A model generated the notes under the pieces. It did not search any database. It saw only the letters and a list, made by a program, of their open reading frames with translations, and was not told the origin of the DNA. Positions 27,873 through 37,348 of a DNA stretch of 64,000 bases are shown piece after piece. A program made the position numbers and the translations under genes. The DNA comes from Ornithinibacillus xuwenensis (lineage in GTDB: Bacteria; Bacillota; Bacilli; Bacillales; Amphibacillaceae), in contig NZ_JBDIML010000004.1 of NCBI RefSeq assembly GCF_039614845.1, forward strand, positions 62,001 through 126,000, in the 5' to 3' direction. Each line of letters begins with the position of its first letter. Position 1 is the stretch's first letter.

Positions 27873-28562
27873 TTGTATACAAATATGAAAGAATGGAAGC
27901 ACGTATTTAAGATTGATCCAGCAAAGGAAATTTCAGACGAGGATTTAGAAAAAGTCTGTGAATCAGGAACCGATGCTATTATTGTTGGGGGAACTGACAA
28001 TGTGACATTGGATGGTGTCCTGGATTTATTATCCAGTATTCGTCGCTATACGGTTCCTGTTATACTAGAAATTTCATCAATGGATGCTATCACACCTGGT
28101 TTTGACTACTATTTTATCCCCATGGTGATGAATAGTAATGATAAAAAATGGATGATGGATATTCAACATGAAGCGATTAAACAATTCAAGGACATTATGA
28201 ATTGGGATGAAATATTTGTGGAAGGATATTGCATTCTTAACGAAGAGGCAAAGGCTTTTCAACGTACTGATTGTAAGCTTCCAGATGACGAGGATGTTGT
28301 GGCATACGCTTATATGGCGGAAAATGTATTTCATCTTCCAATATTCTATGTAGAATATAGTGGGAAATATGGCAATCCTGAATTAGTAAGGAAGGTCAAG
28401 CGTGAGCTTAACAACACGCTTCTTTTCTATGGCGGTGGGATTGAGAATGTAGATCAGGCAAAAGAAATGAAAGAGCATGCTGATATTATTGTCGTTGGAA
28501 ATAGCATTTATTCGAATATAAAAGAAGCTTTAAAGACAGTACAAGCTGTTAAAGGAAGTTAA
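27873..28562 (+). CDS. pcrB: Heptaprenylglyceryl phosphate synthase
   Basis: 229-residue TIM-barrel enzyme that joins heptaprenyl diphosphate to glycerol-1-phosphate. N-terminal EWKHVFKIDPAKEI, DAIIVGGTDNVT near 31 and YVEYSGKYGNPE near 160 are typical of the Firmicutes enzymes; LLFYGGGIENVDQA near 188 forms the phosphate site. The start is TTG 27873, supported by GGAGG 8 bases upstream and by alignment of the N-terminus with B. subtilis PcrB; ATG 27885 is the alternative. Confidence 0.93.
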   Translation: MYTNMKEWKHVFKIDPAKEISDEDLEKVCESGTDAIIVGGTDNVTLDGVLDLLSSIRRYTVPVILEISSMDAITPGFDYYFIPMVMNSNDKKWMMDIQHEAIKQFKDIMNWDEIFVEGYCILNEEAKAFQRTDCKLPDDEDVVAYAYMAENVFHLPIFYVEYSGKYGNPELVRKVKRELNNTLLFYGGGIENVDQAKEMKEHADIIVVGNSIYSNIKEALKTVQAVKGS

Positions 28563-28654
28563 AGATTATAGCAGGTAAGAATTTACTTGCTAAGGTAGAA
28601 TCATTCGCCATGCGACTTGGTGGGTGGTAAGTTTTCTAAGGAAGGTGTTTTAAC

Positions 28655-30904
28655 ATGAGTCGAACAATCGATGATTTAATTAAAGGTTTGAATAAACAGC
28701 AGCAGGAAGCTGTTCGGCATACTGAAGGCCCATTGTTAATAATGGCTGGTGCAGGAAGTGGTAAGACTCGTGTGCTGACACACCGTATTGCATACTTAAT
28801 GGAAGAAAAGGGTGTATCTCCAAGAAGCATATTGGCGATAACCTTTACGAATAAAGCCGCACGTGAGATGAAAGAGCGTGTTAGTAAGTTGGTTGGCCCA
28901 GAAGGTCAGGATATGTGGGTTTCTACCTTCCACTCGATGTGCGTGCGTATCTTGAGAAGAGATATTGATCGTATAGGCTACAATCGAAACTTTACCATAT
29001 TAGATAGTGGTGATCAATTATCAGTAGTCAAACAGGTTTTAAAGGACTTAAATATTGATACGAAGCAATTTGAACCTCGTGCGATGCAAGGGCAGATTAG
29101 CACGGCGAAGAATGAGCTTATAACAGCAGAAGAATTTGCTAATAAGGCTGGTAATTTCTATGATCGTCAAGTTGCACGAGTGTTTGAAGGATACGAAAAA
29201 ATTCTTCGGAAGAACCAGTCGCTTGACTTTGATGATTTAATCATGCAAACCATCCATCTTTTTAAGCGTGTTCCGGAGGTGTTGGAATACTATCAACGTC
29301 GATTCCAATATATACATGTGGATGAGTATCAAGATACAAACCATGCACAATATACTTTAGTGAAACAATTAGCAAATCGCTTTCAAAATCTATGTGTAGT
29401 AGGTGACTCTGATCAGTCGATTTATCGTTGGAGAGGAGCGGATATTTCCAATATCCTATCCTTTGAAAAAGATTATTCAACTGCCAAAACCGTATTTTTA
29501 GAGCAAAATTATCGTTCCACGAAATCCATTCTAGAAGCGGCTAATAAAGTAATTTCGAATAATCCAGGACGAAAACCAAAGAATCTATGGACTGAGAATC
29601 CAGATGGGCATAAGATTCATTATTATCAAGGTGCAACCGAACAAGATGAAGCATTTTATATCACGAATAAAATTCAGGAGCTCGTTCGAGAGGAAGGGAT
29701 TTCTCCAAACGATATCGCTATTTTATACCGTACTAATGCGCAATCACGTGCGATTGAGGATACATTAATGAAATCAAATGTATCGTACCAAATGGTAGGC
29801 GGAACACGATTCTATGATCGTAAAGAGATTAAAGATATGGTTGCCTATTTACGCTTAATTACGAATCCGGATGATGATTTGAGCTTTGAGCGTGTCGTCA
29901 ATGAGCCAAAAAGAGGAATTGGAAAAACCTCAATTGATCGGTTAAGAGCATATGCTGCTGAAAATGATATGTCCTTTTACCAAGCTGTAGAAGTGGTTGA
30001 CTTTACTGGTGTAACGAAAAAGGCAGCCAATGCATTAGCCGAGTTTGGAAATCTAATCAAAACGTTAACACAGCAACAGGAATTTTTAACTGCAACTGAT
30101 ATGGTTGAAATGGTTTTGGAAAGAACAGGCTATGAGCAAATGTTAAAGAACGAACGCTCCATTGAAGCGCAAAGTCGCTTAGAAAACCTTGAGGAGTTCA
30201 TGACGGTAACACAAAACTTTGAAGAATCAAGTGAAGACAAGACGTTGATTGCTTTCTTAACGGATCTAGCATTAATTGCAGACATTGATCGGGTTGATGA
30301 AGAAGATCCAGATAATCAAGAAAAAGTAACATTAATGACACTTCACGCTGCCAAAGGACTTGAGTTTCCTGTTGTTTTCCTTATTGGTTTAGAGGAAAAT
30401 GTCTTTCCACATAGTCGTGCGATGTTTGACGATGAGGAAATGGAGGAAGAAAGACGGCTTGCTTATGTAGGGATTACACGTGCAGAGAAGCAGCTATATT
30501 TAACCAATGCAAAAATGCGTACCCTTTATGGACGTACGAATATGAATCCAATCAGCCGATTCATCAATGAAATTCCGGAAGAATTAATCGAAGGAATTGA
30601 ACAAGCGAAGTCAGCAATGTTTGGATCGTCTCCGTTTGGCTCCCAATTTAAAAGTCAAACAAAATCACAGCCATCTGCACAGCAGACACAGTTAAGAAGA
30701 AAAGCTGAGAAATTACAAACCACAACTGGTGCTGAAAATCAAACTTGGAAACCAGGTGATAAAGCAGCCCACAAAAAGTGGGGAGTTGGTACGGTTGTGA
30801 AGGTGCAGGGTGAGGGTGATAAAATGGAATTGGATGTTGCTTTCCCGGCACCAACCGGTATTAAACGACTGCTTGCAAAATTTGCACCAATTACGAAACA
30901 ATAG
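28655..30904 (+). CDS. pcrA: ATP-dependent DNA helicase PcrA
   Basis: 749-residue superfamily 1A 3'-5' helicase of the UvrD/Rep group, acting in replication restart, repair and plasmid rolling-circle replication. Motif I is AGAGSGKTRV with Lys37; motif II is DEYQDTNHAQYTL; motif III is GDSDQSIYRWRGAD; motif V/VI includes TLHAAKGLEFPVVF and RRLAYVGITRAE. The C-terminal 80 residues form the Gln-rich linker plus a small Tudor-like domain (GDKAAHKKWGVGTVV) that binds RNA polymerase in PcrA. AAGGAAGGTG precedes the ATG. Confidence 0.97.
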   Translation: MSRTIDDLIKGLNKQQQEAVRHTEGPLLIMAGAGSGKTRVLTHRIAYLMEEKGVSPRSILAITFTNKAAREMKERVSKLVGPEGQDMWVSTFHSMCVRILRRDIDRIGYNRNFTILDSGDQLSVVKQVLKDLNIDTKQFEPRAMQGQISTAKNELITAEEFANKAGNFYDRQVARVFEGYEKILRKNQSLDFDDLIMQTIHLFKRVPEVLEYYQRRFQYIHVDEYQDTNHAQYTLVKQLANRFQNLCVVGDSDQSIYRWRGADISNILSFEKDYSTAKTVFLEQNYRSTKSILEAANKVISNNPGRKPKNLWTENPDGHKIHYYQGATEQDEAFYITNKIQELVREEGISPNDIAILYRTNAQSRAIEDTLMKSNVSYQMVGGTRFYDRKEIKDMVAYLRLITNPDDDLSFERVVNEPKRGIGKTSIDRLRAYAAENDMSFYQAVEVVDFTGVTKKAANALAEFGNLIKTLTQQQEFLTATDMVEMVLERTGYEQMLKNERSIEAQSRLENLEEFMTVTQNFEESSEDKTLIAFLTDLALIADIDRVDEEDPDNQEKVTLMTLHAAKGLEFPVVFLIGLEENVFPHSRAMFDDEEMEEERRLAYVGITRAEKQLYLTNAKMRTLYGRTNMNPISRFINEIPEELIEGIEQAKSAMFGSSPFGSQFKSQTKSQPSAQQTQLRRKAEKLQTTTGAENQTWKPGDKAAHKKWGVGTVVKVQGEGDKMELDVAFPAPTGIKRLLAKFAPITKQ

Positions 30905-30919
30905 GGAGGTGCTTGCAGG

Positions 30920-32926
30920 ATGGATAAAGCCCAAGCACAAGAAAAAATAAAATCCTTAAAAGAACTATTGAACCGTTTTGCACATGAATATTATGTTCTC
31001 GACAAGCCATCGGTTCCAGATTCAGAATATGATCAAAAACTAGAAGCGCTTCGACAATTAGAAGAGCAGTTCCCAGAATTGATAACCTCAGATTCTCCAA
31101 CCCAACGTATTGGTGGAGAGCCACTGGAAGGTTTTCAAAAGGTACAGCATTCCATTCCTATGCTAAGCCTAGGTAATGCGTTTAACGAGCAGGATCTTCG
31201 AGATTTTGCTCGTCGCGCAAGCCAAGGAACAGATAAACCATTGTCCTTTGTATGTGAGCTTAAAATCGATGGTTTAGCAATTTCACTTACATACGAAGAT
31301 GGTAAGTTGGTTCGAGGAGCTACACGTGGAGACGGAACAACAGGAGAAGACATAACAAGTAATTTACGTACGATTAAAAGCATCCCACTATCCATAAATG
31401 AAAAACGAAAGATTGAGGTTCGTGGAGAAGCATATATGCCTCATAAATCTTTTCTTGCTTTGAATCAAGTAAGGGAAGAAAATGGTGAGGAGCTTTTTGC
31501 AAATCCTAGAAATGCTGCTGCAGGCTCTTTAAGGCAGCTTGATCCGAAGCTAGCAGCATCCCGAAATCTAGATGCTTTTCTCTATGGGATTGGAGAATGG
31601 GAAGCAGATGTAGTTTCTTCTCATAGTGAACGATTAACACAGCTAAAAGAATTGGGATTTAGAACCAACCCAGAGTGGAAGAAATGTGACTCTGTTGAAG
31701 AAATTTTGGAATTTGTTGAGTACTGGACAAGCGAACGTCCCAATCTTCCGTATGAAATTGATGGAATTGTTATTAAAGTGGACGATCTTGAAACACAGGA
31801 AGATTTAGGGTTTACAGTGAAAAGTCCACGCTGGGCTATTGCATATAAATTCCCAGCGGAAGAGGTCGTTACAACATTAAAGGATATTGAATTAAGTGTT
31901 GGTCGTACTGGTGTCATTACGCCAACTGCAATTCTTGAGCCGGTTAAAGTAGCAGGCACAACGGTACAACGTGCTTCCTTACATAATGAGGATTTAATTC
32001 GTGCAAAGGATATTCGAATAGGGGACACCGTTGTTATTAAGAAGGCTGGGGATATTATTCCAGAGGTTGTACGAGTAATCACGGAGCAGCGTACTGGCCA
32101 GGAAGAAGCCTATTATATGCCGACCGAATGTCCAGCATGTGGTAGTGAGCTAGTTCGTTTGGAAGAAGAAGTTGCCTTAAGATGTATTAATCCTAACTGT
32201 CCGGCTCAGCTTCAAGAAGGATTAATTCACTTTGTATCACGAAATGCAATGAATATTGATGGTTTAGGGGAAAAAGTTATTAATCAGCTATTTAATGAAG
32301 GATTAATTCACACGATTGCGGATATTTATCGCCTAGACCGAGAGGAATTATTGAAGCTAGAGCGCATGGGTGAGAAATCAGTTGATAACTTATTACGTGC
32401 AATTGATACCTCCAAGGAAAATTCATTAGAGCGTTTATTGTTTGGTTTAGGTATTCGCTTTATTGGGGCAAAGGCCGCCAAAACCTTGGCTACTGAATTT
32501 GAAACTATGGATAAATTACAACAAGCAACCTATGACGAATTAATCGCGATAGATGAAATAGGCGATAAAATGGCAGATTCCGTTGTTCGATATTTTTCTG
32601 AAGGCAAGGTAACGGATTTGTTGAAGGAATTGAAGGAATTACAAGTGAATATGGAATACAAAGGTCCTAAACGAGCTGAAGTATCTGAGGATTCTAGTGT
32701 TTTTGCAGGGAAGACGGTTGTCCTAACTGGCAAAATGGAGCAGATGACAAGACCAGAGGCTAAAGAGCGTATTGAAGCGCTAGGCGGCAGTGTGACCGGC
32801 AGTGTCAGCAAGAAAACCGATATTGTTATTGCAGGAGAGGATGCCGGATCAAAATATGATAAGGCCATGAAGCTTGGTATAACGATATGGAATGAACAAC
32901 AATTTATCGAAATGCTAGAGGCGTAA
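30920..32926 (+). CDS. ligA: NAD-dependent DNA ligase
   Basis: 668 residues; seals nicks using NAD+. The adenylation lysine is Lys115 in CELKIDG. Domain order is Ia/adenylation (1-315), OB fold, a four-Cys zinc finger (CPACGSEL ... CINPNCPAQ near 405-430), helix-hairpin-helix repeats and a C-terminal BRCT domain (about 590-668; VFAGKTVVLTGKM). A GGAGGTG site precedes ATG, 15 bp after pcrA. Confidence 0.98.
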   Translation: MDKAQAQEKIKSLKELLNRFAHEYYVLDKPSVPDSEYDQKLEALRQLEEQFPELITSDSPTQRIGGEPLEGFQKVQHSIPMLSLGNAFNEQDLRDFARRASQGTDKPLSFVCELKIDGLAISLTYEDGKLVRGATRGDGTTGEDITSNLRTIKSIPLSINEKRKIEVRGEAYMPHKSFLALNQVREENGEELFANPRNAAAGSLRQLDPKLAASRNLDAFLYGIGEWEADVVSSHSERLTQLKELGFRTNPEWKKCDSVEEILEFVEYWTSERPNLPYEIDGIVIKVDDLETQEDLGFTVKSPRWAIAYKFPAEEVVTTLKDIELSVGRTGVITPTAILEPVKVAGTTVQRASLHNEDLIRAKDIRIGDTVVIKKAGDIIPEVVRVITEQRTGQEEAYYMPTECPACGSELVRLEEEVALRCINPNCPAQLQEGLIHFVSRNAMNIDGLGEKVINQLFNEGLIHTIADIYRLDREELLKLERMGEKSVDNLLRAIDTSKENSLERLLFGLGIRFIGAKAAKTLATEFETMDKLQQATYDELIAIDEIGDKMADSVVRYFSEGKVTDLLKELKELQVNMEYKGPKRAEVSEDSSVFAGKTVVLTGKMEQMTRPEAKERIEALGGSVTGSVSKKTDIVIAGEDAGSKYDKAMKLGITIWNEQQFIEMLEA

Positions 32927-32937
32927 GGAGGGGTTAT

Positions 32938-34053
32938 ATGAGAAAAATAGCGTTGTCATTATTATCCGTACTCCTCTTGTTAGCGAGCTGTGCGCCGAGT
33001 TTAGATGATACTGAGGATGAAGTGGTACAAAACGAGGAAGAACCTACCGGTCAGCCATCGATTGTACCTACTTATAAGCTGTCAGATGAGGATTATCGAG
33101 TAATTCTACCGTATCGAACAAGTGAGTCAAGGGGTGTCATCACGAATCAAATGGCAAACCGTTTGGACATCGATGAGATGGAAGAAGGATTAATGAGACA
33201 TTCAAAAGAATATTATGACCCGAACAAATATTACTTTGAAGAGGGTCAGTATTTAACTGCTGAAAAGGTCTATACTTGGATTGATGAATTAAATCCAGTC
33301 GTAGAAGATGGTGCAGACGAAGAGGTATACCGGGATAACCCGAGATACTTATCCCATATTTTAGAGCAGAATTATTTAAAAAGGAATGATGATAACTCAG
33401 TTGAGCTTGTTGGGCTTTCCATTGGGGTAGCTTTAAAGTCCCAATATGCCTTCCAAACGGAAATTGGTGGACCATATTATTATGAAGACATCAAAGAGAG
33501 TGTCATGCTTGAAAAAGGTAAAGAAATTGCACAAACCATATTAGAACGGATTCGACAAATTGAAGGCCTACAGGATGTGCCAATTATGCTAGCAATTTAT
33601 CGTGAAGAAGCACGAGGATCTGCTGTACCAGGTAATTATGTTGCAAGAACATATGTGGAAAAAGGAGATATGTCTATTGATGATTGGGAGGGAATCAACG
33701 AAGATTATATTCTATTCCCATCGCGAGAGGCAGAAAAAGAGTACGTAGATGATTCAAAAATTGTTAACACATTTGGAGGGGACATTGCTGAATTTTTCCC
33801 TAACTATGTTGGGTACATCGGTGAGGGATTTTATGTGAATGAAGAGCTGCAAAAGCTTAATATAGAGGTCCCAATTGAGTTTAATGGAAAAGGTGAAGTT
33901 ATTGGCTTTGCGCAATACACCTATGGACTGGTAAAGGACAAATTTCCAAATAACTATGATATCGAAATTAAGATAAGTTCGAGTGAACGACTAGAGGCTT
34001 TAATCAGTCGTGAGACAGGGGAAGAGGACCCTTCTGTTCATGTATTTGATTAA
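32938..34053 (+). CDS. camS: CamS-family sex-pheromone precursor lipoprotein (YerH)
   Basis: 371 residues. The signal peptide ends in lipobox LLASC (Cys18); an acidic linker and the CamS domain follow. In Staphylococcus and Enterococcus the signal peptide of CamS-type lipoproteins is processed to a peptide pheromone; here the equivalent hydrophobic segment is present, but that function is not shown. It lies 11 bp after ligA behind an AAGGAGGGG site and ends with a clear terminator, so it closes the pcrB operon. Confidence 0.92.
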   Translation: MRKIALSLLSVLLLLASCAPSLDDTEDEVVQNEEEPTGQPSIVPTYKLSDEDYRVILPYRTSESRGVITNQMANRLDIDEMEEGLMRHSKEYYDPNKYYFEEGQYLTAEKVYTWIDELNPVVEDGADEEVYRDNPRYLSHILEQNYLKRNDDNSVELVGLSIGVALKSQYAFQTEIGGPYYYEDIKESVMLEKGKEIAQTILERIRQIEGLQDVPIMLAIYREEARGSAVPGNYVARTYVEKGDMSIDDWEGINEDYILFPSREAEKEYVDDSKIVNTFGGDIAEFFPNYVGYIGEGFYVNEELQKLNIEVPIEFNGKGEVIGFAQYTYGLVKDKFPNNYDIEIKISSSERLEALISRETGEEDPSVHVFD

Positions 34054-34098
34054 AAACAGCCGAATGTTTGAACAGTAAACCATATTAAGATAGAATAA

Positions 34099-34127
34099 GG
34101 AGTGGATATATTCCACTCCGTTTTTTA
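34099..34127 (+). terminator. Terminator of the pcrB-pcrA-ligA-camS operon
   Basis: Stem GGAGTGGA/TCCACTCC with a TATAT loop followed by six T. Confidence 0.9.
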
Positions 34128-34210
34128 TGAACTAATTTGTATGAAATATGTTATTTGAAAACGGAAACAAAAGGAATAAATCGGATTACTTTTATGGGAG
34201 GTTTTACTTT

Positions 34211-35764
34211 ATGGTAGTACCGTACAAGCATGAGCCTTTTACTGATTTTACAGTAGAGGAAAACAAGCAGCTAATGCTAGATGCATTGAAAAAGGTTGAA
34301 GCAGACCTTGGAAAAGAATATCCACTTATTATCGGTGGGGAAAGAATTACCACAGAGGATAAGATTGTTTCCGTTAACCCGGCTAATAAAGAGGAAGTAA
34401 TCGGATATGTATCAAAAGCAAACAAAGAACTAGCGGAAAAAGCAATTAAAGTGGCTGATGAGACTTTTGAAACATACTGGAGAAAATCTGATCCGAAGTT
34501 TCGTGCAGATATCCTGTTCCGTGCAGCAGCAATTGTGCGCCGCCGTAAACATGAATTCTCTGCGCATCTTGTAAAAGAAGGCGGTAAGCCTTGGAAGGAA
34601 GCAGATGCGGATACTGCAGAAGCTATCGACTTTTTAGAATATTATGGACGTCAAATGCTAAAATTGAAAGATGGCATTCCAGTAAACAGCCGTCCAATTG
34701 AATATAATCGTTTTGACTACATCCCATTAGGAGTAGGATTGGTTATTTCACCATGGAACTTCCTGTTTGCTATTATGGCAGGAACTACCGTTGCAGCAAT
34801 GGTAACAGGTAACACTGTATTACTGAAACCTGCGAGCTCCACTCCAGTTATTGCATATAAATTTATGGAAGTACTAGAAGAAGCGGGTCTACCTGATGGC
34901 GTTATTAACTTCATTCCTGGACCAGGTAGTGAGGTTGGAGATTTCTTAGTTGATCATCCACGTACTCGTTTCGTAAGCTTCACTGGATCACGTGAAGTTG
35001 GTACACGTATTTTTGAACGTGCAGCAGTTGTTCATCCAGGCCAAAAATGGTTAAAACGTACCATCATTGAAATGGGTGGTAAGGATACAATTGTTGTAGA
35101 TAAAGAAGCAGATCTTGAGTTAGCAGCTCAATCAATTGTGCAGTCTGCATTCGGATTCTCTGGACAAAAATGTTCAGCATGTTCTCGTGCTATTATTCAT
35201 GAGGATGTATATGATCAAGTAACAAGCCGTGTGGTTGAATTAACAAAAGAACTATCAATTGGTAATCCATCTGATCCATCTAACTTATTTATGGGACCTG
35301 TAATAGATCAAGGTGCATATGATAAGATAATGGAATATATTGAAATTGGCAAACAAGAAGGTCAATTACTAGTAGGTGGAACAGGCGACGACTCTACTGG
35401 TTGGTTTGTAAATCCAACTGTAATTGGTGATTTAGATCCTAAAGCACGTATTATGCAAGAGGAAATCTTCGGACCAGTAGTTGGTTTAACGAAAGCAAAA
35501 GACTTTGATGAAGCAATTGAATTTGCTAATAATACAGAGTATGGTTTAACGGGTGCAGTTATCACCAATAATCGTGAACACTTAGAACAAGCTCGCAGAG
35601 ACTTCCATGTTGGAAACCTATACTTCAATCGTGGTTGTACAGCTGCAATTGTTGGTTACCAACCATTTGGTGGATTCAATATGTCTGGTACAGATTCAAA
35701 AGCTGGTGGTCCAGACTACCTAGTTCAACATATGCAAGGTAAGACAACTTCAGAAATGTTTTAA
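34211..35764 (+). CDS. pruA: Delta-1-pyrroline-5-carboxylate dehydrogenase
   Basis: 517-residue aldehyde dehydrogenase that oxidises glutamate gamma-semialdehyde (P5C) to glutamate with NAD+. Signatures are the nucleotide-binding PLGVGLVISPWNFLFAI region, the catalytic glutamate in IIEMGGKD and the nucleophile Cys321 in FSGQKCSACSR. The N-terminal YKHEPFTDF is typical of the RocA/PutC group. ATG 34211 follows GGGAGG. No proline dehydrogenase gene is in the window, so the enzyme could serve proline, arginine or ornithine degradation. It has its own terminator. Confidence 0.95.
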   Translation: MVVPYKHEPFTDFTVEENKQLMLDALKKVEADLGKEYPLIIGGERITTEDKIVSVNPANKEEVIGYVSKANKELAEKAIKVADETFETYWRKSDPKFRADILFRAAAIVRRRKHEFSAHLVKEGGKPWKEADADTAEAIDFLEYYGRQMLKLKDGIPVNSRPIEYNRFDYIPLGVGLVISPWNFLFAIMAGTTVAAMVTGNTVLLKPASSTPVIAYKFMEVLEEAGLPDGVINFIPGPGSEVGDFLVDHPRTRFVSFTGSREVGTRIFERAAVVHPGQKWLKRTIIEMGGKDTIVVDKEADLELAAQSIVQSAFGFSGQKCSACSRAIIHEDVYDQVTSRVVELTKELSIGNPSDPSNLFMGPVIDQGAYDKIMEYIEIGKQEGQLLVGGTGDDSTGWFVNPTVIGDLDPKARIMQEEIFGPVVGLTKAKDFDEAIEFANNTEYGLTGAVITNNREHLEQARRDFHVGNLYFNRGCTAAIVGYQPFGGFNMSGTDSKAGGPDYLVQHMQGKTTSEMF

Positions 35765-35776
35765 TATAAAATAAGC

Positions 35777-35818
35777 AAAACCTCTTTTAGTGTATTTTCA
35801 CTAAAAGAGGTTTTTTTA
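35777..35818 (+). terminator. Terminator of pruA
   Basis: Fifteen-bp stem AAACCTCTTTTAGTG/CACTAAAAGAGGTTT with a TATTTT loop and a T-run. Confidence 0.93.
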
Positions 35819-35914
35819 CTAGGTGACGAAAGTTAGGAAAAAAATACGTAATTATCCCCTCTATTTCGACAAATTTCAGTGCAGTTCGACATTGTTTTGG
35901 TTCATTTTCAATTG

Positions 35915-35992
35915 AAACTTTCCTACTTTCCTCATTTTAGGAAAGTAGGAAAGTTTTTAGGGGGTTTATTAGTACTTTTTACCCCCAACTTT
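35915..35992. repeat. Perfect 18-bp inverted repeat built of tandem 8-mers, with an overlapping second hairpin
   Basis: The left arm (35915-35932) contains ACTTTCCT twice in tandem; the right arm (35939-35956) is its exact complement with AGGAAAGT twice; the loop is six bases. The right arm's AAAGTT, plus GGGGGT downstream, can instead pair with ACCCCCAACTTT at 35981-35992, so the two hairpins exclude each other. It lies in the 308-base gap between pruA and the HTH-TPR regulator. A single related TTAGGAAA also occurs near 35832. It could be an operator or an RNA switch. Confidence 0.85.
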
Positions 35993-36016
35993 CCCAATAT
36001 GAAAACTTTTTGGATG

Positions 36017-36025
36017 TGTTATGAT
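36017..36025 (+). promoter_or_regulatory. Extended -10 promoter of the HTH-TPR regulator
   Basis: TGTTATGAT fits the extended -10 form, with no recognisable -35, about 50 bp before the start codon and 25 bp downstream of the inverted-repeat region. A weak -35 suits an activator-dependent or autoregulated promoter. Confidence 0.4.
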
Positions 36026-36072
36026 ATATTTAACAAATAGAAATAGAAGCAGAATAATAGGAGGAAAGAATC

Positions 36073-37338
36073 ATGGAGATTGGCTCCTTTATCAAATTGC
36101 AGCGTGTCAAACAAGGAATGACGCAAGAAGAACTCGCCGAAGGAATTGTTTCTATGTCCTATTTGTCAAAGATTGAAAATCAGCGTACAGAAGCAAGTCC
36201 CGAAGTAATCAGCATGCTTTGTACACGTCTTGGAATTGAATTGGATAGCGAAAAAGACATCACGATTAAGGAAAAATGTGAACAATGGTTTAACATGCTA
36301 TTTGAAGTCAATAACAAGGATGAGATCATTGAAAAATACATTGAACTCAATGAGTTAATGACGATGGTTCGCTCAGACAGCCTAATGATGTTTGAAATAC
36401 ATAAAATAAGATATTTTCTTATTATGGGCGAGCTTGACAATGCATTAGAACAGATTAATAGCTTGAATGAAATTTCGGGTACATTTGATAGTCTGCATTT
36501 ATTCTACTGGTATAAATTCAAAGGGAATTTTGCCACTACAAATAATGAGTATAATCAGGCTATGCGCATGTATCGGCTTGCGGAGGATAAGATTAATCAA
36601 GTTAATCTATCTGATTCTGAAATAGCTGACTTACAGTACACAATTGCGGTAACTCATAGTAAATTGCTGAATACATTAGAGGTTATTGAGTATTCGAATA
36701 AAGCAATTGATATCTTTCAAAAAGAATATAACTTCATTCGTTGTGCACAGTGCCATATTCTATTAGGAATATCCTATAGAAGGATTAAGATGTATGAGAA
36801 AGCTATTAAGCATTATAATCTAGCCAGACATCTTGGGGAGTTAAACAAGAATAACAATATCATACAGCTTACCAATCAAAACTTGGGGTATTTATATTCG
36901 GCAATTGGTGACTCAAAAGAGGCAATTAAACACTATCGTGGAGCAATTGATGACGAAGCAGTTGGCTTAAATGAAAGATTGATAGCTACCACTAACCTCA
37001 TCAAAGAGTACTACAAAACGCATAACTTTGAAAAAGCGTTAGAAGTAATTGAGAAGGCCAAGCGATTATTAGATTTAGCGAAAAATAATGTGTTTTATGA
37101 GTTATATTATTATATCATTCACTCATATATATATGCTATCAATGATCAATATGATCAATTTACTAAGTTAGTAATAGAGGATCTTATACCCTACTTGAAA
37201 AAACATAAGGATCATGGGAATTTAATACTGTTTACCAATATGTTAGCAAAGCATTTTGAACAGGTAGGTAAGTATAAGGACTCTGTTAAATACTATAAGC
37301 TTGCAAACCTCACATACGAGGAAATAGTTAATTTGTAA
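36073..37338 (+). CDS. XRE-type HTH regulator with TPR repeats (RRNPP/PlcR-NprR-like)
   Basis: 421 residues. An N-terminal HTH_3 domain (about 5-60; MTQEELAEGIVSMSYLSKIE) is followed by helical tetratricopeptide repeats through the C-terminus, clearest near 230-340 (AIKHYNLARHLGEL, GDSKEAIKHYRGAI, FEKALEVIEKAKRLL). This is the domain plan of RRNPP peptide-sensing regulators such as PlcR and NprR. A gene for a short exported peptide starts 11 bp after its stop, the usual arrangement for a receptor and its cognate signal. ATG follows AGGAGG. Target genes are unknown; the flanking proline genes are candidates. Confidence 0.85.
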   Translation: MEIGSFIKLQRVKQGMTQEELAEGIVSMSYLSKIENQRTEASPEVISMLCTRLGIELDSEKDITIKEKCEQWFNMLFEVNNKDEIIEKYIELNELMTMVRSDSLMMFEIHKIRYFLIMGELDNALEQINSLNEISGTFDSLHLFYWYKFKGNFATTNNEYNQAMRMYRLAEDKINQVNLSDSEIADLQYTIAVTHSKLLNTLEVIEYSNKAIDIFQKEYNFIRCAQCHILLGISYRRIKMYEKAIKHYNLARHLGELNKNNNIIQLTNQNLGYLYSAIGDSKEAIKHYRGAIDDEAVGLNERLIATTNLIKEYYKTHNFEKALEVIEKAKRLLDLAKNNVFYELYYYIIHSYIYAINDQYDQFTKLVIEDLIPYLKKHKDHGNLILFTNMLAKHFEQVGKYKDSVKYYKLANLTYEEIVNL

Positions 37339-37348
37339 GGGAGGGATA

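Noticed and set aside
27637..27888. 83-codon plus-strand frame between yerC and pcrB
   Set aside because: It runs through a perfect terminator hairpin and into the pcrB ribosome site, has no ribosome site of its own and has no recognisable domain.
31621..32082. 153-codon minus-strand frame inside ligA
   Set aside because: Antisense shadow of a conserved gene, with Ser/Thr-rich composition typical of such shadows and no start signals.
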